Source: Mesorhizobium loti
Lineage (GTDB): Bacteria > Pseudomonadota > Alphaproteobacteria > Rhizobiales > Rhizobiaceae
DNA length: 64,000 bases
Direction: 5' to 3'
Assembly (NCBI RefSeq): GCF_002858745.1
Contig: NZ_PJRO01000004.1
Coordinates: 1-64,000 of the forward strand
This document shows, one piece after another, positions 1 through 8,321 of this stretch. The notes under the pieces are model-generated. The model was not told where the DNA came from and ran no database searches. It was given only the letters and a program-made list of their open reading frames with translations. The translations under genes and the position numbers were made by a program. Position 1 is the stretch's first letter. Each line of letters opens with the position of its first letter.

Positions 1-254
1 TCACCGATTTCGACCTCGGTGGCGGCATCGTCGGCGCCGATTTCATCCGGGAGGTGCGCAGGCAGGCAGGCCGCGACGTTCCCGCCATCGTCATGACCGG
101 CCACGACGAGAACCGGGTGCGCGAGGAACTTGGGCAACAGGACATCCCGATCCTGTCCAAGCCCGTGCGGCCTTCGGAACTGCGCTCGACGATGATCGCG
201 CTGTCGCTGGGACGCTCCCGGGAACGTAGCGCAACCGCGCAACAGCGCGCTTGA
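1..254 (+). CDS. Receiver-domain protein, C-terminal fragment (probably hybrid sensor kinase)
   Basis: The frame is open from base 3 to the stop at 252-254 and has no start in the window, so only the C-terminus is present. It encodes the second half of a CheY-like receiver domain: an Asp-rich stretch DFDLGGG that fits the phosphoacceptor loop, then IVMTGHDE (the conserved Thr after beta-4) and the switch Lys in ILSKPVRPSEL. A short basic tail follows. A terminal receiver with so little after it is typical of hybrid histidine kinases, and the neighbouring gene is a NarL-type response regulator, so a shared signalling pathway is plausible. The kinase portion is not visible, so a stand-alone receiver is equally possible. 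Confidence 0.75.
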   Translation, partial: TDFDLGGGIVGADFIREVRRQAGRDVPAIVMTGHDENRVREELGQQDIPILSKPVRPSELRSTMIALSLGRSRERSATAQQRA

Positions 255-263
255 CCGGGCTGT

Positions 264-902
264 TCAGATACGGTCGACCCAGCCTTCGTTGAGCGCCTTG
301 ACGGCTGCCGCCGAGCGTGAACCGACATTGAGCACGCGCAGAAGGGCCGAAACGTGAATGCGCACGGTGTAGTGCGAGATGTCGAGCGTGCGCCCGATCT
401 CCTTGTTGGATTTGCCGTCTGCCAGCAAACGCAGCACTTCGCGCTGGCGTTGGGTAAGGCTGTTCAGGATGTCGGCGTCTTCAGCAGGGTAGGGCACCCG
501 GTCCGACGACTTGAGTTTGATCACATATTCGCCGTCGCGGACGGCGGCGATGGCTTCCATTAGTTCGCTTGGCGGCACGGATTTGGAGACAAACCCATCG
601 ACGCCGCCGGCCATCACCATATCGACGGTGCGGCGATCGTCGACCATCGATACGACCATGATCGACGATCGCTGGAATTCCTGACGCAGTTCGGCAAGCG
701 AACGTTCCGCCACAAGTCCCGGAAACAGCAGGTCCATGATGAAGAGTTTGGGCTGGCGTCCTGTGCGCGCGGCAGCCAGGACTTCGTCCATCGTTTCGGC
801 TTCGACGATGTCGGCATCGGTTTCGACCGTCTGTACGACACGGCGCAGCCCTTCCCGAAAAACGGGATGGTCGTCGGCAACGATGATCAGATCTTTTGGC
901 AC
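264..902 (-). CDS. NarL/FixJ-family two-component response regulator
   Basis: A DNA-binding response regulator of about 212 residues. The receiver begins [16 protein letters not shown] (acidic pair), with the phosphoacceptor in FIMDLLFPG and the Lys in [12 protein letters not shown] LuxR-type helix-turn-helix ends the protein ([22 protein letters not shown], then the recognition helix around [10 protein letters not shown]). I chose the GTG at 902 because an AGGGGGA ribosome-binding site sits just upstream and the domain begins three residues later; the frame stays open to a TTG at 989, which falls inside a palindrome and is probably not translated. It converges on the receiver-domain gene with 9 bases between stops. 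The signal and targets are unknown. Confidence 0.88.
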   Translation of the reverse strand: MPKDLIIVADDHPVFREGLRRVVQTVETDADIVEAETMDEVLAAARTGRQPKLFIMDLLFPGLVAERSLAELRQEFQRSSIMVVSMVDDRRTVDMVMAGGVDGFVSKSVPPSELMEAIAAVRDGEYVIKLKSSDRVPYPAEDADILNSLTQRQREVLRLLADGKSNKEIGRTLDISHYTVRIHVSALLRVLNVGSRSAAAVKALNEGWVDRI

Positions 903-973
903 TGCTTCCCCCTGGCGGCGGTTGGCTATCGGGGGCAGGTCAAGCTCGGCTGTCGCATCGGCGCTATGTAGCA

Positions 974-989
974 TTGACCAAATGGTCAA
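974..989. promoter_or_regulatory. Inverted repeat upstream of the response regulator gene
   Basis: TTGACCA and TGGTCAA are perfect 7-base arms separated by AA. The element lies about 72 bases upstream of the preferred GTG start of the response regulator, where a promoter or operator would be expected. Response regulators of this class often bind such dyads, so autoregulation is possible, but this is inference from symmetry and position only. Confidence 0.4.
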
Positions 990-1112
990 ACAACACGGGT
1001 TACCCCAACGATACCCCCTCTTGGGCTAGTGCATTTGCACTATGGTGATGCCAGGTCGCGCGATTGGAATGTGTTGGGAGCCGAAAAAATGGCGCCTGCG
1101 GACGGTAGAATC

Positions 1113-2171
1113 TCAACGTAGCCTTGGTGAGGCCGTCGTCTCCCTCACGACGAGCGGGCCATCGATCTTCACGGTCATCGGACGGAATTGTTTGTGGTGC
1201 GCCACCATGTCGATCAGCATCTCGGTCGCGCGCTGTCCCATTTCATAGTTCGGCAGCACGAGCGTCGAAAGGCGCGGATGGGTGTAGCGGGCGAGTTCCT
1301 GATCGTCATAACCCATCACGCTGAGTTCAACCGGAACCTTGATCCCCATCTCGTTGGCTGCCTCGAGGGCACCGAGAGCCATCAGGTCGTTGCCGCAGAA
1401 TATGGCCGTTGGCTGGTTGTCGATCGACAGCAGGTCACGTGCATGGTGATAACCGGTCAACGGCAGCCAGTCGCCGCTGCGCACCAGCGTTTCGTCGAAG
1501 GCGATGTCGGCGGTGGCGAGTGCCTGCCGATAACCTTTGAGGCGGTCGATGGAAGCATCCATCCACGGTTCGCCGTTGATGAAGCCGATGCGACGATGGC
1601 CAAGGCTGGTGAGATGGGCTGTGGCGGTGAAACCGCCGGCAACTTCGCCCGGCAGGATCGAGATGTGGCGCCGCGCTTCGCCATAGCAATTCAGCAGGAT
1701 AGTCGGGAGTCCCTGAAGGGCTTGAGGCACGGTCACGCGCCTCGTGAAGATCGACGAGTAGATCACGCCGACGATCGATTTGTCGCGTTTGATCGCTTCG
1801 ATGGTCGCTGCTTCCAGTTGCGGATTGGAGCGCGTTACATAGGCGGCCACCAGAAAATCCTGCTCGAAAGCGAAGTCGCGTGCGCCATCGAAGCTGACCA
1901 CCGGATGCGGACTGGTGGAAATTTCGTCGACGATATAGGCGATCGTACGCCCCTCGGCATCGGGTGAGATCTCTCCTCTGATTCCCGGCAGCTGGTAGTT
2001 CACCTGCCGCGCAGCCTCCAGCACGCGTTGTCTCGTCTCCGGAGATATCCGCGCGCCTGTCATCTGGTTGAGTACAAGTGACACGCTTGACTGCGACACG
2101 CCGGCAATGCGGGCGACGTCCGTCATGGTCGGCCGTCCCTGGCGTTTCTCGCCGCCGTTGCTTTGACTCAC
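1113..2171 (-). CDS. LacI-family transcriptional regulator
   Basis: A 352-residue repressor-type protein. Residues 15-70 form the LacI helix-turn-helix (MTDVARIAGVSQSSVSLVLN, then a hinge ending RQVNYQLPG); the rest is a periplasmic-binding-protein-like effector domain that should bind a sugar (SIVGVIYSS, LGHRRIGFINGEP, AIFCGNDLMALGALEAANE, SVMGYDDQELARYTHPRLSTL). The start is GTG at 2171 with a weak GAGGA upstream; the ATG of MTDVARI lies 15 residues further in. It is divergent from the sugar importer at 2544-7119, and both promoters carry the same AT-rich motif, so it probably represses that operon and itself until the transported sugar binds. Confidence 0.93.
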   Translation of the reverse strand: MSQSNGGEKRQGRPTMTDVARIAGVSQSSVSLVLNQMTGARISPETRQRVLEAARQVNYQLPGIRGEISPDAEGRTIAYIVDEISTSPHPVVSFDGARDFAFEQDFLVAAYVTRSNPQLEAATIEAIKRDKSIVGVIYSSIFTRRVTVPQALQGLPTILLNCYGEARRHISILPGEVAGGFTATAHLTSLGHRRIGFINGEPWMDASIDRLKGYRQALATADIAFDETLVRSGDWLPLTGYHHARDLLSIDNQPTAIFCGNDLMALGALEAANEMGIKVPVELSVMGYDDQELARYTHPRLSTLVLPNYEMGQRATEMLIDMVAHHKQFRPMTVKIDGPLVVRETTASPRLR

Positions 2172-2234
2172 AGCGCTGGTCCTCGCCTTGAATTCACGAT
2201 TGTTCCCGCAATGGTTGCTCGACCCGCCGACGAC

Positions 2235-2264
2235 ATCATAGTCATTTGATCATAAAATTATCAA
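2235..2264 (-). promoter_or_regulatory. Putative promoter of the LacI-type regulator gene
   Basis: Read on the minus strand, TTGATA (2264-2259) and TATGAT (2240-2235) are 18 bases apart and resemble sigma-70 -35 and -10 boxes. The regulator's GTG start is about 63 bases downstream. The repeated motif ATAAAATTATC (2252-2262) overlaps the -35 box, which would suit negative autoregulation. Confidence 0.5.
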
Positions 2265-2275
2265 GCGGTGATCAG
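2252..2275. promoter_or_regulatory. Candidate LacI operator, copy 1
   Basis: ATAAAATTATC at 2252-2262 is followed by GGTGATCAG at 2267-2275. Both strings recur in the same order at 2458-2489. The copy sits in a wider imperfect dyad (TTGAT, 9 bases, ATCAA) and overlaps the regulator's own putative promoter. Confidence 0.45.
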
Positions 2276-2447
2276 GTGTTGAAATTGCAGGGTCTTGTAT
2301 GGCTGAATTTGAACGACTTTTCCATTGCCGATAGGTCGTAACTCACTGATTTAAGCAGGAATTGGTGGTATTTCTTAGTTGGTCTGGTGGGGGCCTTTCT
2401 CGTTCCGGTGTTGAAATTCGTCCGCGTCGTCGCGCAAATATCGCGCA

Positions 2448-2475
2448 TTGACTGCTAATAAAATTATCGTAGGAT
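2448..2475 (+). promoter_or_regulatory. Putative promoter of the sugar importer operon
   Basis: TTGACT (2448-2453) and TAGGAT (2470-2475) are 16 bases apart, a fair sigma-70 match, about 70 bases before the binding-protein ATG. The spacer holds ATAAAATTATC (2458-2468), the same string found in the regulator's promoter, which is a classical place for a repressor to block RNA polymerase. Confidence 0.45.
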
Positions 2476-2489
2476 CGAATGGTGATCAG
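2458..2489. promoter_or_regulatory. Candidate LacI operator, copy 2
   Basis: ATAAAATTATC at 2458-2468 and GGTGATCAG at 2481-2489 repeat the pair found about 206-214 bases upstream. The gap between the two strings is 12 bases here against 4 in copy 1. Apart from the two promoters and these repeats, I see nothing else in the 372-base gap 2172-2543. Confidence 0.45.
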
Positions 2490-2543
2490 CAGGCCTGTGT
2501 CTGCCCGGCTGGAGGAGCCGGTTGTCCATTTGGAGGAGCCCCG

Positions 2544-3527
2544 ATGTCACTGACCCGTCGTACTTTCTTGATGACCGTAAGCGCCTTGGGCGTGCTGGGC
2601 TCCGTGTCCAGCGTAGCCATGGCCGCAGATCTGCCGCCGCTGGCCAAGAAGGATACTTACAAGGTTGGCTTTGCCCAGACCGAGTCCAACAATCCATGGC
2701 GCATCGCACAGACCGAAAGCATGAAGGCTGAGGCTGCCAAACTCGGCTACCAGTTTGTCTACACCGATGCCGCCGGCTCGGCCGCGAAGCAGGTCGCGGA
2801 CGTCAATTCCATGATCGCCCAGGGCGTCGATCTGATCTTCCTGGCACCGCGCGAGGAAAAGCCGCTCATCCCGGCCGTTCTCGCTGCCAAGAAGGCCGGC
2901 ATCCCCGTCATCCTTCTCGATCGTAGTGTCGATCCGAAGCTGGCTGTCGCCGGCAAGGATTATGTCACCTTCATCGGCTCCGACTTCGTCGAGGAAGGCA
3001 AGCGTGTAGCCGAATGGCTGGTCAAGAACGCCAATGGCAAGACCAAGATCATCGAACTCGAAGGCACCACCGGTTCGTCGCCAGCCAATGATCGCAAGAA
3101 GGGCTTCGACGAAGCCATCAAGGCTGCCGGCGGTTTTGAGATCGTTGCCTCCCAGTCCGGCGATTTCGCCCGCGACAAGGGACGGCAAGTTGCCGAAGCG
3201 CTGCTGCAGGCCCATCCCGACGCCAATGTCATCTATGCCCATAATGACGAGATGGCGCTCGGCGCGATCGCGGCACTGGAGGCCGCCGGCAAGAAGCCGG
3301 GCACCGATGTGCTGGTCCTGTCCATCGATGGCGGCAAGGAAGCCGTCCAGGCAATCGTCGATGGCAAGATCGGTGCCGTGGTCGAGTGCAATCCGCGCTT
3401 CGGTCCGATCGCCTATGAGACGTTGAAGCGCTACGCCGGCGGCGACAAGATCGAAGCCTGGGTGAAGAACAAGGACAAGTTCTACGACACTTCCAACGCC
3501 GCAGCCGAGGTCTCCGGCGCCTACTGA
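2544..3527 (+). CDS. ytfQ: Sugar ABC transporter substrate-binding protein, YtfQ-like
   Basis: A 327-residue periplasmic binding protein of the ribose/galactofuranose type. The ATG at 2544 follows GGAGGAG (2532-2538). The N-terminus has a twin-arginine-like signal (TRRTFLM, hydrophobic core, cleavage near AMAAD). The body resembles E. coli YtfQ along its length: YKVGFAQTESNNPWR, DLIFLAPREEKP, VILLDRSVD, IELEGTTGSSPANDRKKGF, SQSGDFARDKG and YAHNDEMALGAI. YtfQ binds galactofuranose, so a furanose sugar is the best guess. It is the first gene of a four-gene importer operon, separated from the ATPase by a strong hairpin that could leave this gene more highly expressed. Confidence 0.9.
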   Translation: MSLTRRTFLMTVSALGVLGSVSSVAMAADLPPLAKKDTYKVGFAQTESNNPWRIAQTESMKAEAAKLGYQFVYTDAAGSAAKQVADVNSMIAQGVDLIFLAPREEKPLIPAVLAAKKAGIPVILLDRSVDPKLAVAGKDYVTFIGSDFVEEGKRVAEWLVKNANGKTKIIELEGTTGSSPANDRKKGFDEAIKAAGGFEIVASQSGDFARDKGRQVAEALLQAHPDANVIYAHNDEMALGAIAALEAAGKKPGTDVLVLSIDGGKEAVQAIVDGKIGAVVECNPRFGPIAYETLKRYAGGDKIEAWVKNKDKFYDTSNAAAEVSGAY

Positions 3528-3543
3528 TCGTTCTCCCCAGCCT

Positions 3544-3584
3544 GCGGTCGAAACGCTCTGGAGACGTTTCGACCGCTTTCTTTT
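3544..3584 (+). terminator. Intrinsic terminator/attenuator between ytfQ and ytfR
   Basis: GCGGTCGAAACG (3544-3555) and CGTTTCGACCGC (3565-3576) are perfect 12-base arms around a 9-base loop, followed at once by TTTCTTTT. It lies 16 bases after the binding-protein stop and within an otherwise co-directional operon, so it probably acts as a partial terminator. Confidence 0.8.
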
Positions 3585-3632
3585 GCGCCATTCAATGTTG
3601 TGTGTAGAAATCGCCGATAGGAGGATTTCGAG

Positions 3633-5129
3633 ATGCTGTTGTCGATGACGGGCATCAACAAGAGCTTTGGCGATGTCCGGGTTCTTGACGATGCTTCGCT
3701 TCAGGTCGAGCCCGGCGAAACCATGGCGCTGATCGGCCAGAACGGCGCCGGCAAATCGACACTCATCAAGATCCTGACCGGAGCCTATTCACACGACACC
3801 GGCAGGATAGAATTCCAGGGCAGGGAGGTCCGGTTCGGATCCACCGCTGAAAGTCAGGCCGGTGGCATCGCCACTATCTATCAGGAGATCAATCTCGCCC
3901 CCAACCGTACCGTGGCGGAGAACATCTTTCTCGGCCGCGAACCGCGTCGGTTCGGCCTGGTGGATCGTGCCAGGATGCAGGCCGATGCCAGAACTGTACT
4001 GCGGCGTTTCAAACTCGACATCGACGTGAACCGACCGTTGCAGGACTTCGAAGCCGCGACCCGGCAGATGGTGGCGATCGCGCGCGGTGTCACCCAGAAC
4101 GCGCGGCTCCTCATTCTCGACGAGCCGACATCCTCGCTCGACGAGCGCGAGGTCGCAGTGCTGTTCGAAACCATCCGGACCCTGAAGGCCGACGGTGTCG
4201 CGGCGATCTTCATCAGCCATCGGCTGGACGAGCTGTTCGCCATCTGCGATCGCGTCACCATCATGCGCGATGGCCGCACCGTGGCGGTCAGCCCGATGAA
4301 GGATATTTCCAAGGTCGACCTCGTCAGGACCATGCTCGGCAAGGAATTGGCGGCGTTCACGGCCAAGAAACGCGCGCACGGTGATGGCGAAGGGGCCGCA
4401 CTCGTCGATGTCGAGAACCTGGGCGCGGGCGTTCGGGTGCGTGATGTCTCCCTCAACATAGGCAAGGGCGAGATCGCCGGCCTTGCGGGATTGCTTGGCG
4501 CCGGCCGCACCGAAACCGCGCGGTTGATCTATGCCGCCGACCGCAAGGAACGGGGCGCTGTAAAGGTCGATGGACGCGAGACGAACTATTCCGCTCCTGC
4601 CGACGCCATCGCCGACGGCATGGGTTTCGTTTCCGAAGACCGAAAGATCGAAGGCATCGTGCCGGAGATGAGCGTGCGAGAGAACATGACGCTCGCCATC
4701 CTGCCGAAGCTGCAGAAGGCAGGCATCGTCGACAAGGCCGCCCAGCGCGCGATCGTCGAGAAATACATCGCGGCGCTTGGCATAAAATGTTCATCGCCGG
4801 AGCAGCCGATCCGCGAACTCTCCGGCGGCAACCAGCAGAAGGTCCTGCTCGCCCGCTGGCTTTGCATGAATCCGCGCCTGCTGATCGTCGACGAGCCGAC
4901 ACGCGGCATCGACGTCGGCGCCAAGGCCGAGATCCTGAAACTGCTGCGCAGCCTGGCGGATGAAGGCTTGAGCGTGCTGATGATCTCTTCCGAACTCGAG
5001 GAACTGATCGCCGCGGCCGATCACGTCACAGTCCTGAGCGACGGTCTCTCGGTACGCCGGCTCGCGTCCGAGGACATCACCGAGGCCAATCTGCTGTCAG
5101 CCATGGCACATCAGGAGGTGCCGGCATGA
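3633..5129 (+). CDS. ytfR: Sugar ABC transporter ATPase with two nucleotide-binding domains, YtfR-like
   Basis: A 498-residue RbsA/YtfR-type ATPase made of two fused ABC domains on the cytoplasmic face. The first has Walker A GQNGAGKST (residues 35-43) and Walker B LLILDEPTSSLDE. The second has a degenerate Walker A (GLLGAGRTE, no Lys), as is usual in this family, but an intact signature LSGGNQQK and Walker B LLIVDEPTRGID. The ATG at 3633 follows AGGAGG (3619-3624). Its end overlaps the next permease by 4 bases (ATGA), so translation is probably coupled. Confidence 0.94.
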   Translation: MLLSMTGINKSFGDVRVLDDASLQVEPGETMALIGQNGAGKSTLIKILTGAYSHDTGRIEFQGREVRFGSTAESQAGGIATIYQEINLAPNRTVAENIFLGREPRRFGLVDRARMQADARTVLRRFKLDIDVNRPLQDFEAATRQMVAIARGVTQNARLLILDEPTSSLDEREVAVLFETIRTLKADGVAAIFISHRLDELFAICDRVTIMRDGRTVAVSPMKDISKVDLVRTMLGKELAAFTAKKRAHGDGEGAALVDVENLGAGVRVRDVSLNIGKGEIAGLAGLLGAGRTETARLIYAADRKERGAVKVDGRETNYSAPADAIADGMGFVSEDRKIEGIVPEMSVRENMTLAILPKLQKAGIVDKAAQRAIVEKYIAALGIKCSSPEQPIRELSGGNQQKVLLARWLCMNPRLLIVDEPTRGIDVGAKAEILKLLRSLADEGLSVLMISSELEELIAAADHVTVLSDGLSVRRLASEDITEANLLSAMAHQEVPA

Positions 5130-6121
5130 TCGCTGCGGAAGACACTTCCGGCTCGAGCAGGCGCTTCAACCTCGCCGCATGGCTGAGTCGCTACGGCACC
5201 CTGCTGGCGTTTCTGCTTTTGATCGCATTCAATGTCATTGCGACGCCGAATTTCCTGTCGCTGCAGACCCTCAATGTGAACCTGACCCAGGTGGCGACCA
5301 TCGTCATCGTTGCGGTCGGCATGACGTTGGTGATCGCGACCGGTGGCATCGATCTCTCGGTCGGTTCGTTGATGGCGATCGCCGGTGCGCTGGCGCCGAT
5401 GATTCTGCTGGGTACGATAGCGTCGACCACCAACCCGCTGCTGGTTCTGCCGCTGGCGTTCATCGTGCCGCTCGTCGTGGCGGGCCTGCTCGGCTGGTTC
5501 AACGGCTTCCTTGTCACCCACTATTCGATCCAGCCGATCGTGGCGACTTTGGTTCTGTTCACCGCTGGCCGCGGCATCGCCCAGGTGATGACCAACGGCA
5601 ATCTGCAGGTGTTCAAGAACCCGCCTTTCCAGTTCGTGGCGCTCGGTCATGTGTTCGGCATACCGACGCAGGTGCTGATCATGATCGTGGTGGTGGCCGC
5701 GGCAGCTTTCCTGGTAAAGGGAACCGCGCTGGGCCGGCAGATCCTGGCTGTCGGCGGCAATGAAAAGGCGGCACGCCTTTCGGGTATTCCGGCGAAGCGC
5801 GTGAAGCGTTTCGTCTATGTCATCAGCGGCGTGCTGGCGGGCCTTGCCGGGCTTATCGTCGTGGCCAGGAATTCGGCGAGCGACGCCAATCTGGTCGGGC
5901 TCGGCATGGAGCTCGACGCCATTGCGGCGGTCGCCGTCGGCGGCACGCTGCTGACCGGCGGCAGGGCAAACATCATCGGCACACTGCTAGGGGCCTGCGT
6001 CATCCAGCTCGTCCGTTATACCTTGCTTGCCAATGGTGTGCCGGATGCTGCCGCCCTCGTCGTCAAGGCCGCGCTGATCGTGGTGGCCGTCTATATCCAG
6101 CAAAGCGCAGACCGGACATAA
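5126..6121 (+). CDS. ytfT: Sugar ABC transporter permease, YtfT-like
   Basis: A 331-residue inner-membrane permease of the RbsC-type family (BPD_transp_2). Many hydrophobic helices are visible, and the family signatures are present: VGMTLVIATGGIDLSVGSLMAIAG in the first half and AVGGNEKAARLSGI followed by AVAVGGTLLTGG in the second. The start overlaps the ATPase stop by 4 bases and the stop overlaps the next permease start by one (TAATG). With the following gene it should form a heterodimeric membrane channel, as YtfT and YjfF do. Confidence 0.92.
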   Translation: MIAAEDTSGSSRRFNLAAWLSRYGTLLAFLLLIAFNVIATPNFLSLQTLNVNLTQVATIVIVAVGMTLVIATGGIDLSVGSLMAIAGALAPMILLGTIASTTNPLLVLPLAFIVPLVVAGLLGWFNGFLVTHYSIQPIVATLVLFTAGRGIAQVMTNGNLQVFKNPPFQFVALGHVFGIPTQVLIMIVVVAAAAFLVKGTALGRQILAVGGNEKAARLSGIPAKRVKRFVYVISGVLAGLAGLIVVARNSASDANLVGLGMELDAIAAVAVGGTLLTGGRANIIGTLLGACVIQLVRYTLLANGVPDAAALVVKAALIVVAVYIQQSADRT

Positions 6122-7119
6122 TGCAGGAAAGCTCGCACTCGAACATCGTTGCGGCGTTGATACCGCGCTCCAACCTTCAGCTCGCACGACTGTGCGTGAT
6201 CACGGTGGTGTTCGCCTTGCTGATCTTCGGCGCGTTGCGTTACGACAACTTCCTGTCGAGCTACAACATCCTCTCTTTCCTGCGCTACAATTCCATGTTC
6301 ATGCTGATCGCGCTCGGCATGGCGCTGGTGATCATGACCGGCGGCATCGACCTGTCGGTCGGCGGCACGGCGGCGATGACCAGCGTGGTAGCCGCACTGT
6401 TGTCACCTTATGGCTGGCCGGCCGGGCTGCTCGGAGGCATGGCTGCGGGCCTCGTCGTCGGCATCGTCAACGGACTGGTCGTAACGCGGCTGCGCATCCA
6501 GCCCTTCATCGCCACCCTGGCTGCCATGCTGGCCACTTACGGCATGGCCCTGCTGCTCTCCGGCAACCAGTCCGTTTCCGCATCCTACGACACGGCCTTT
6601 GTTTCAATCGGCCAGGATGATTTCCTCGGTTTCCCAATCCCGGCCTGGATCGCCATCGCCTGCTATGTCGTCGGCTGGATTGCGCTGGAACGCCATCCGG
6701 TCGGCCGGCGTATCCTTGCAGTCGGTGATGGTGAGGCGACGGCAAAGCTGATGGGCTTGAAAGTCGGGCGAACGCTGCTCGGCGTTTATGCGACCTCCGG
6801 CCTGCTAGCCGGTTTGGCCGGCGTCATCCTCGCCGCGCAGTTCGGCGCAGGCCAGCCGACCGAAGGCGTCGGCTGGGAGCTGTTTGCGATCTCGTCCGTC
6901 GTCGTCGGCGGCACGCTGCTGTCCGGTGGGGTCGGCTCTATCGGTGCGACCCTGGCCGGCGCCATCCTGCTTGCCATGGTCTTCAACATCCTCAATTTCG
7001 AGAATGGCCTTGGCGTCATCTCGCTGTCCGCCTACTGGCAGTCGGTCATTCGCGGCGCTTTCCTGCTGGTCGTCGTCATTCTGCAGGCAAAGCTGATGAA
7101 TGGGCGCTCAACGCGATAA
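6121..7119 (+). CDS. yjfF: Sugar ABC transporter permease, YjfF-like
   Basis: A 332-residue paralogue of the preceding permease, with the same signatures (LGMALVIMTGGIDLSVGGTAA, AVGDGEATAKLMGLKVG, SVVVGGTLLSGGVG). Two different permease genes after a two-domain ATPase is the arrangement of the E. coli ytfQRT-yjfF galactofuranose system, which is why I prefer that assignment to ribose or xylose, whose systems usually have one permease. The gene ends the operon; the next gene is on the opposite strand 24 bases away. Confidence 0.92.
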   Translation: MQESSHSNIVAALIPRSNLQLARLCVITVVFALLIFGALRYDNFLSSYNILSFLRYNSMFMLIALGMALVIMTGGIDLSVGGTAAMTSVVAALLSPYGWPAGLLGGMAAGLVVGIVNGLVVTRLRIQPFIATLAAMLATYGMALLLSGNQSVSASYDTAFVSIGQDDFLGFPIPAWIAIACYVVGWIALERHPVGRRILAVGDGEATAKLMGLKVGRTLLGVYATSGLLAGLAGVILAAQFGAGQPTEGVGWELFAISSVVVGGTLLSGGVGSIGATLAGAILLAMVFNILNFENGLGVISLSAYWQSVIRGAFLLVVVILQAKLMNGRSTR

Positions 7120-7143
7120 GCGGCGTGATCGCGTCCTCTACCG

Positions 7144-8163
7144 TCAGCGCCAGCCGAGTGCCGGCGCGACATGTTTGACGATCGCCTCGATGACATGGGC
7201 GTTGTAGTCGACGCCAAGCTGATTGGGCACCGTCAACAGCAGCGTGTCGGCCTCAGTGATGGCGTCGTCCTGCTTCAACTGCTCGATGAGAACATCCGGC
7301 TCGGCGGCGTAGGTCCGACCGAAAACGGCACGCTTGTCCGCCTCGATATAGCCGAAATGGTCCTGGCTATCACTGCCGCCGAAATAGGCGCGGTCGCGAT
7401 CGTCGACCAGTGCGAAGATGCTGCGGCTGACCGAGACCCTCGGCTCACGCGTGTGGCCGGCCTCCTTCCAAGCGGCACGGTAGGCCCGGATCTGTTCCGC
7501 CTGCTGGACGTGCAGCGGTTTCCCGCTCTCGTCGAATTTCAGCGTCGAACTCTGCAGGTTCATGCCGAGCTTGGCCGCCCACTCGGCGGTGGCGTTGGTA
7601 GCTGCGCCCCACCAAATCCTGTCGCGGAGCCCTTCGGAGAACGGTTCCAGGCGCAACATGCCGGGTGGATTGGGGAACATCGGCCGCGGATTGGGCTGGG
7701 CGAAACCTTCGCCCTTGAGCACATCCAGGAAGACCTCCGCATGGCGCCTGGCCATGTCGGCGTCAGTTTGGCCTTCCGGCGGCACGTAGCCGAAATAGCG
7801 CCAGCCATCAATCACCTGCTCCGGCGACCCACGGCTGATGCCGAGCTGCAGGCGCCCGCCGGCGATCAGGTCGGCCGCACCGGCATCTTCCGCCATGTAA
7901 AGCGGGTTCTCGTAGCGCATGTCGATGACAGCGGTGCCGATTTCGATGCGGCTGGTCCTGGCGCCGACCGCAGCAAGCAGCGGAAACGGCGACCCCAGCT
8001 GGCGGGCAAAATGATGCACGCGGAAATAGGCGCCATCGGCGCCGAGTTCCTCGGCGGCGACGGCTAGGTCGATGGATTGCAAGAGCGCATCCGACGCCGA
8101 GCGTGTCTGCGATTGCGGCGAGGGCGACCAATGGCCGAAGGAGAGAAAGCCGATGTTTTTCAT
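7144..8163 (-). CDS. LLM-class flavin-dependent oxidoreductase (luciferase-like)
   Basis: A 339-residue flavin-dependent monooxygenase-like TIM barrel. Characteristic stretches are IGFLSFGHWSP at the N-terminus, ELGADGAYFRVHHFARQLGSPFPLLAAVGART, IEIGTAVIDMRYENPLYMAEDAGAADL and GRLQLGISRGSPEQV, which resemble bacterial luciferase-family proteins that use FMN or F420. I prefer the ATG at 8163; the frame extends two codons to a TTG. It is divergent from the cupin gene at 8322, and the palindrome at 8244-8261 lies between them, so it may belong to the MocR regulon. The substrate cannot be told from sequence. Confidence 0.9.
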   Translation of the reverse strand: MKNIGFLSFGHWSPSPQSQTRSASDALLQSIDLAVAAEELGADGAYFRVHHFARQLGSPFPLLAAVGARTSRIEIGTAVIDMRYENPLYMAEDAGAADLIAGGRLQLGISRGSPEQVIDGWRYFGYVPPEGQTDADMARRHAEVFLDVLKGEGFAQPNPRPMFPNPPGMLRLEPFSEGLRDRIWWGAATNATAEWAAKLGMNLQSSTLKFDESGKPLHVQQAEQIRAYRAAWKEAGHTREPRVSVSRSIFALVDDRDRAYFGGSDSQDHFGYIEADKRAVFGRTYAAEPDVLIEQLKQDDAITEADTLLLTVPNQLGVDYNAHVIEAIVKHVAPALGWR

Positions 8164-8243
8164 GGTCAAGGATGTAGCACATCGAAGTCAGGCTTCAATG
8201 TAAGGCCACGCAACGCACTGTCGCTGCTGCGGCGACAATCGGA

Positions 8244-8261
8244 CCACTTCCCGCAAAGTGG
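8244..8261. promoter_or_regulatory. Putative MocR operator, copy 1
   Basis: CCACTT, 6 bases, AAGTGG: perfect 6-base arms between the divergent oxidoreductase (start 8163) and cupin (start 8322) genes. The same arms and spacing recur at 10130-10147 directly upstream of the MocR gene. It could control either or both flanking genes. Confidence 0.6.
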
Positions 8262-8321
8262 AACTTGCAGACAGCGAGGTCGATCGGTTCCTTCGCGCTG
8301 CCAACAAGCAGGAGGAAAACC

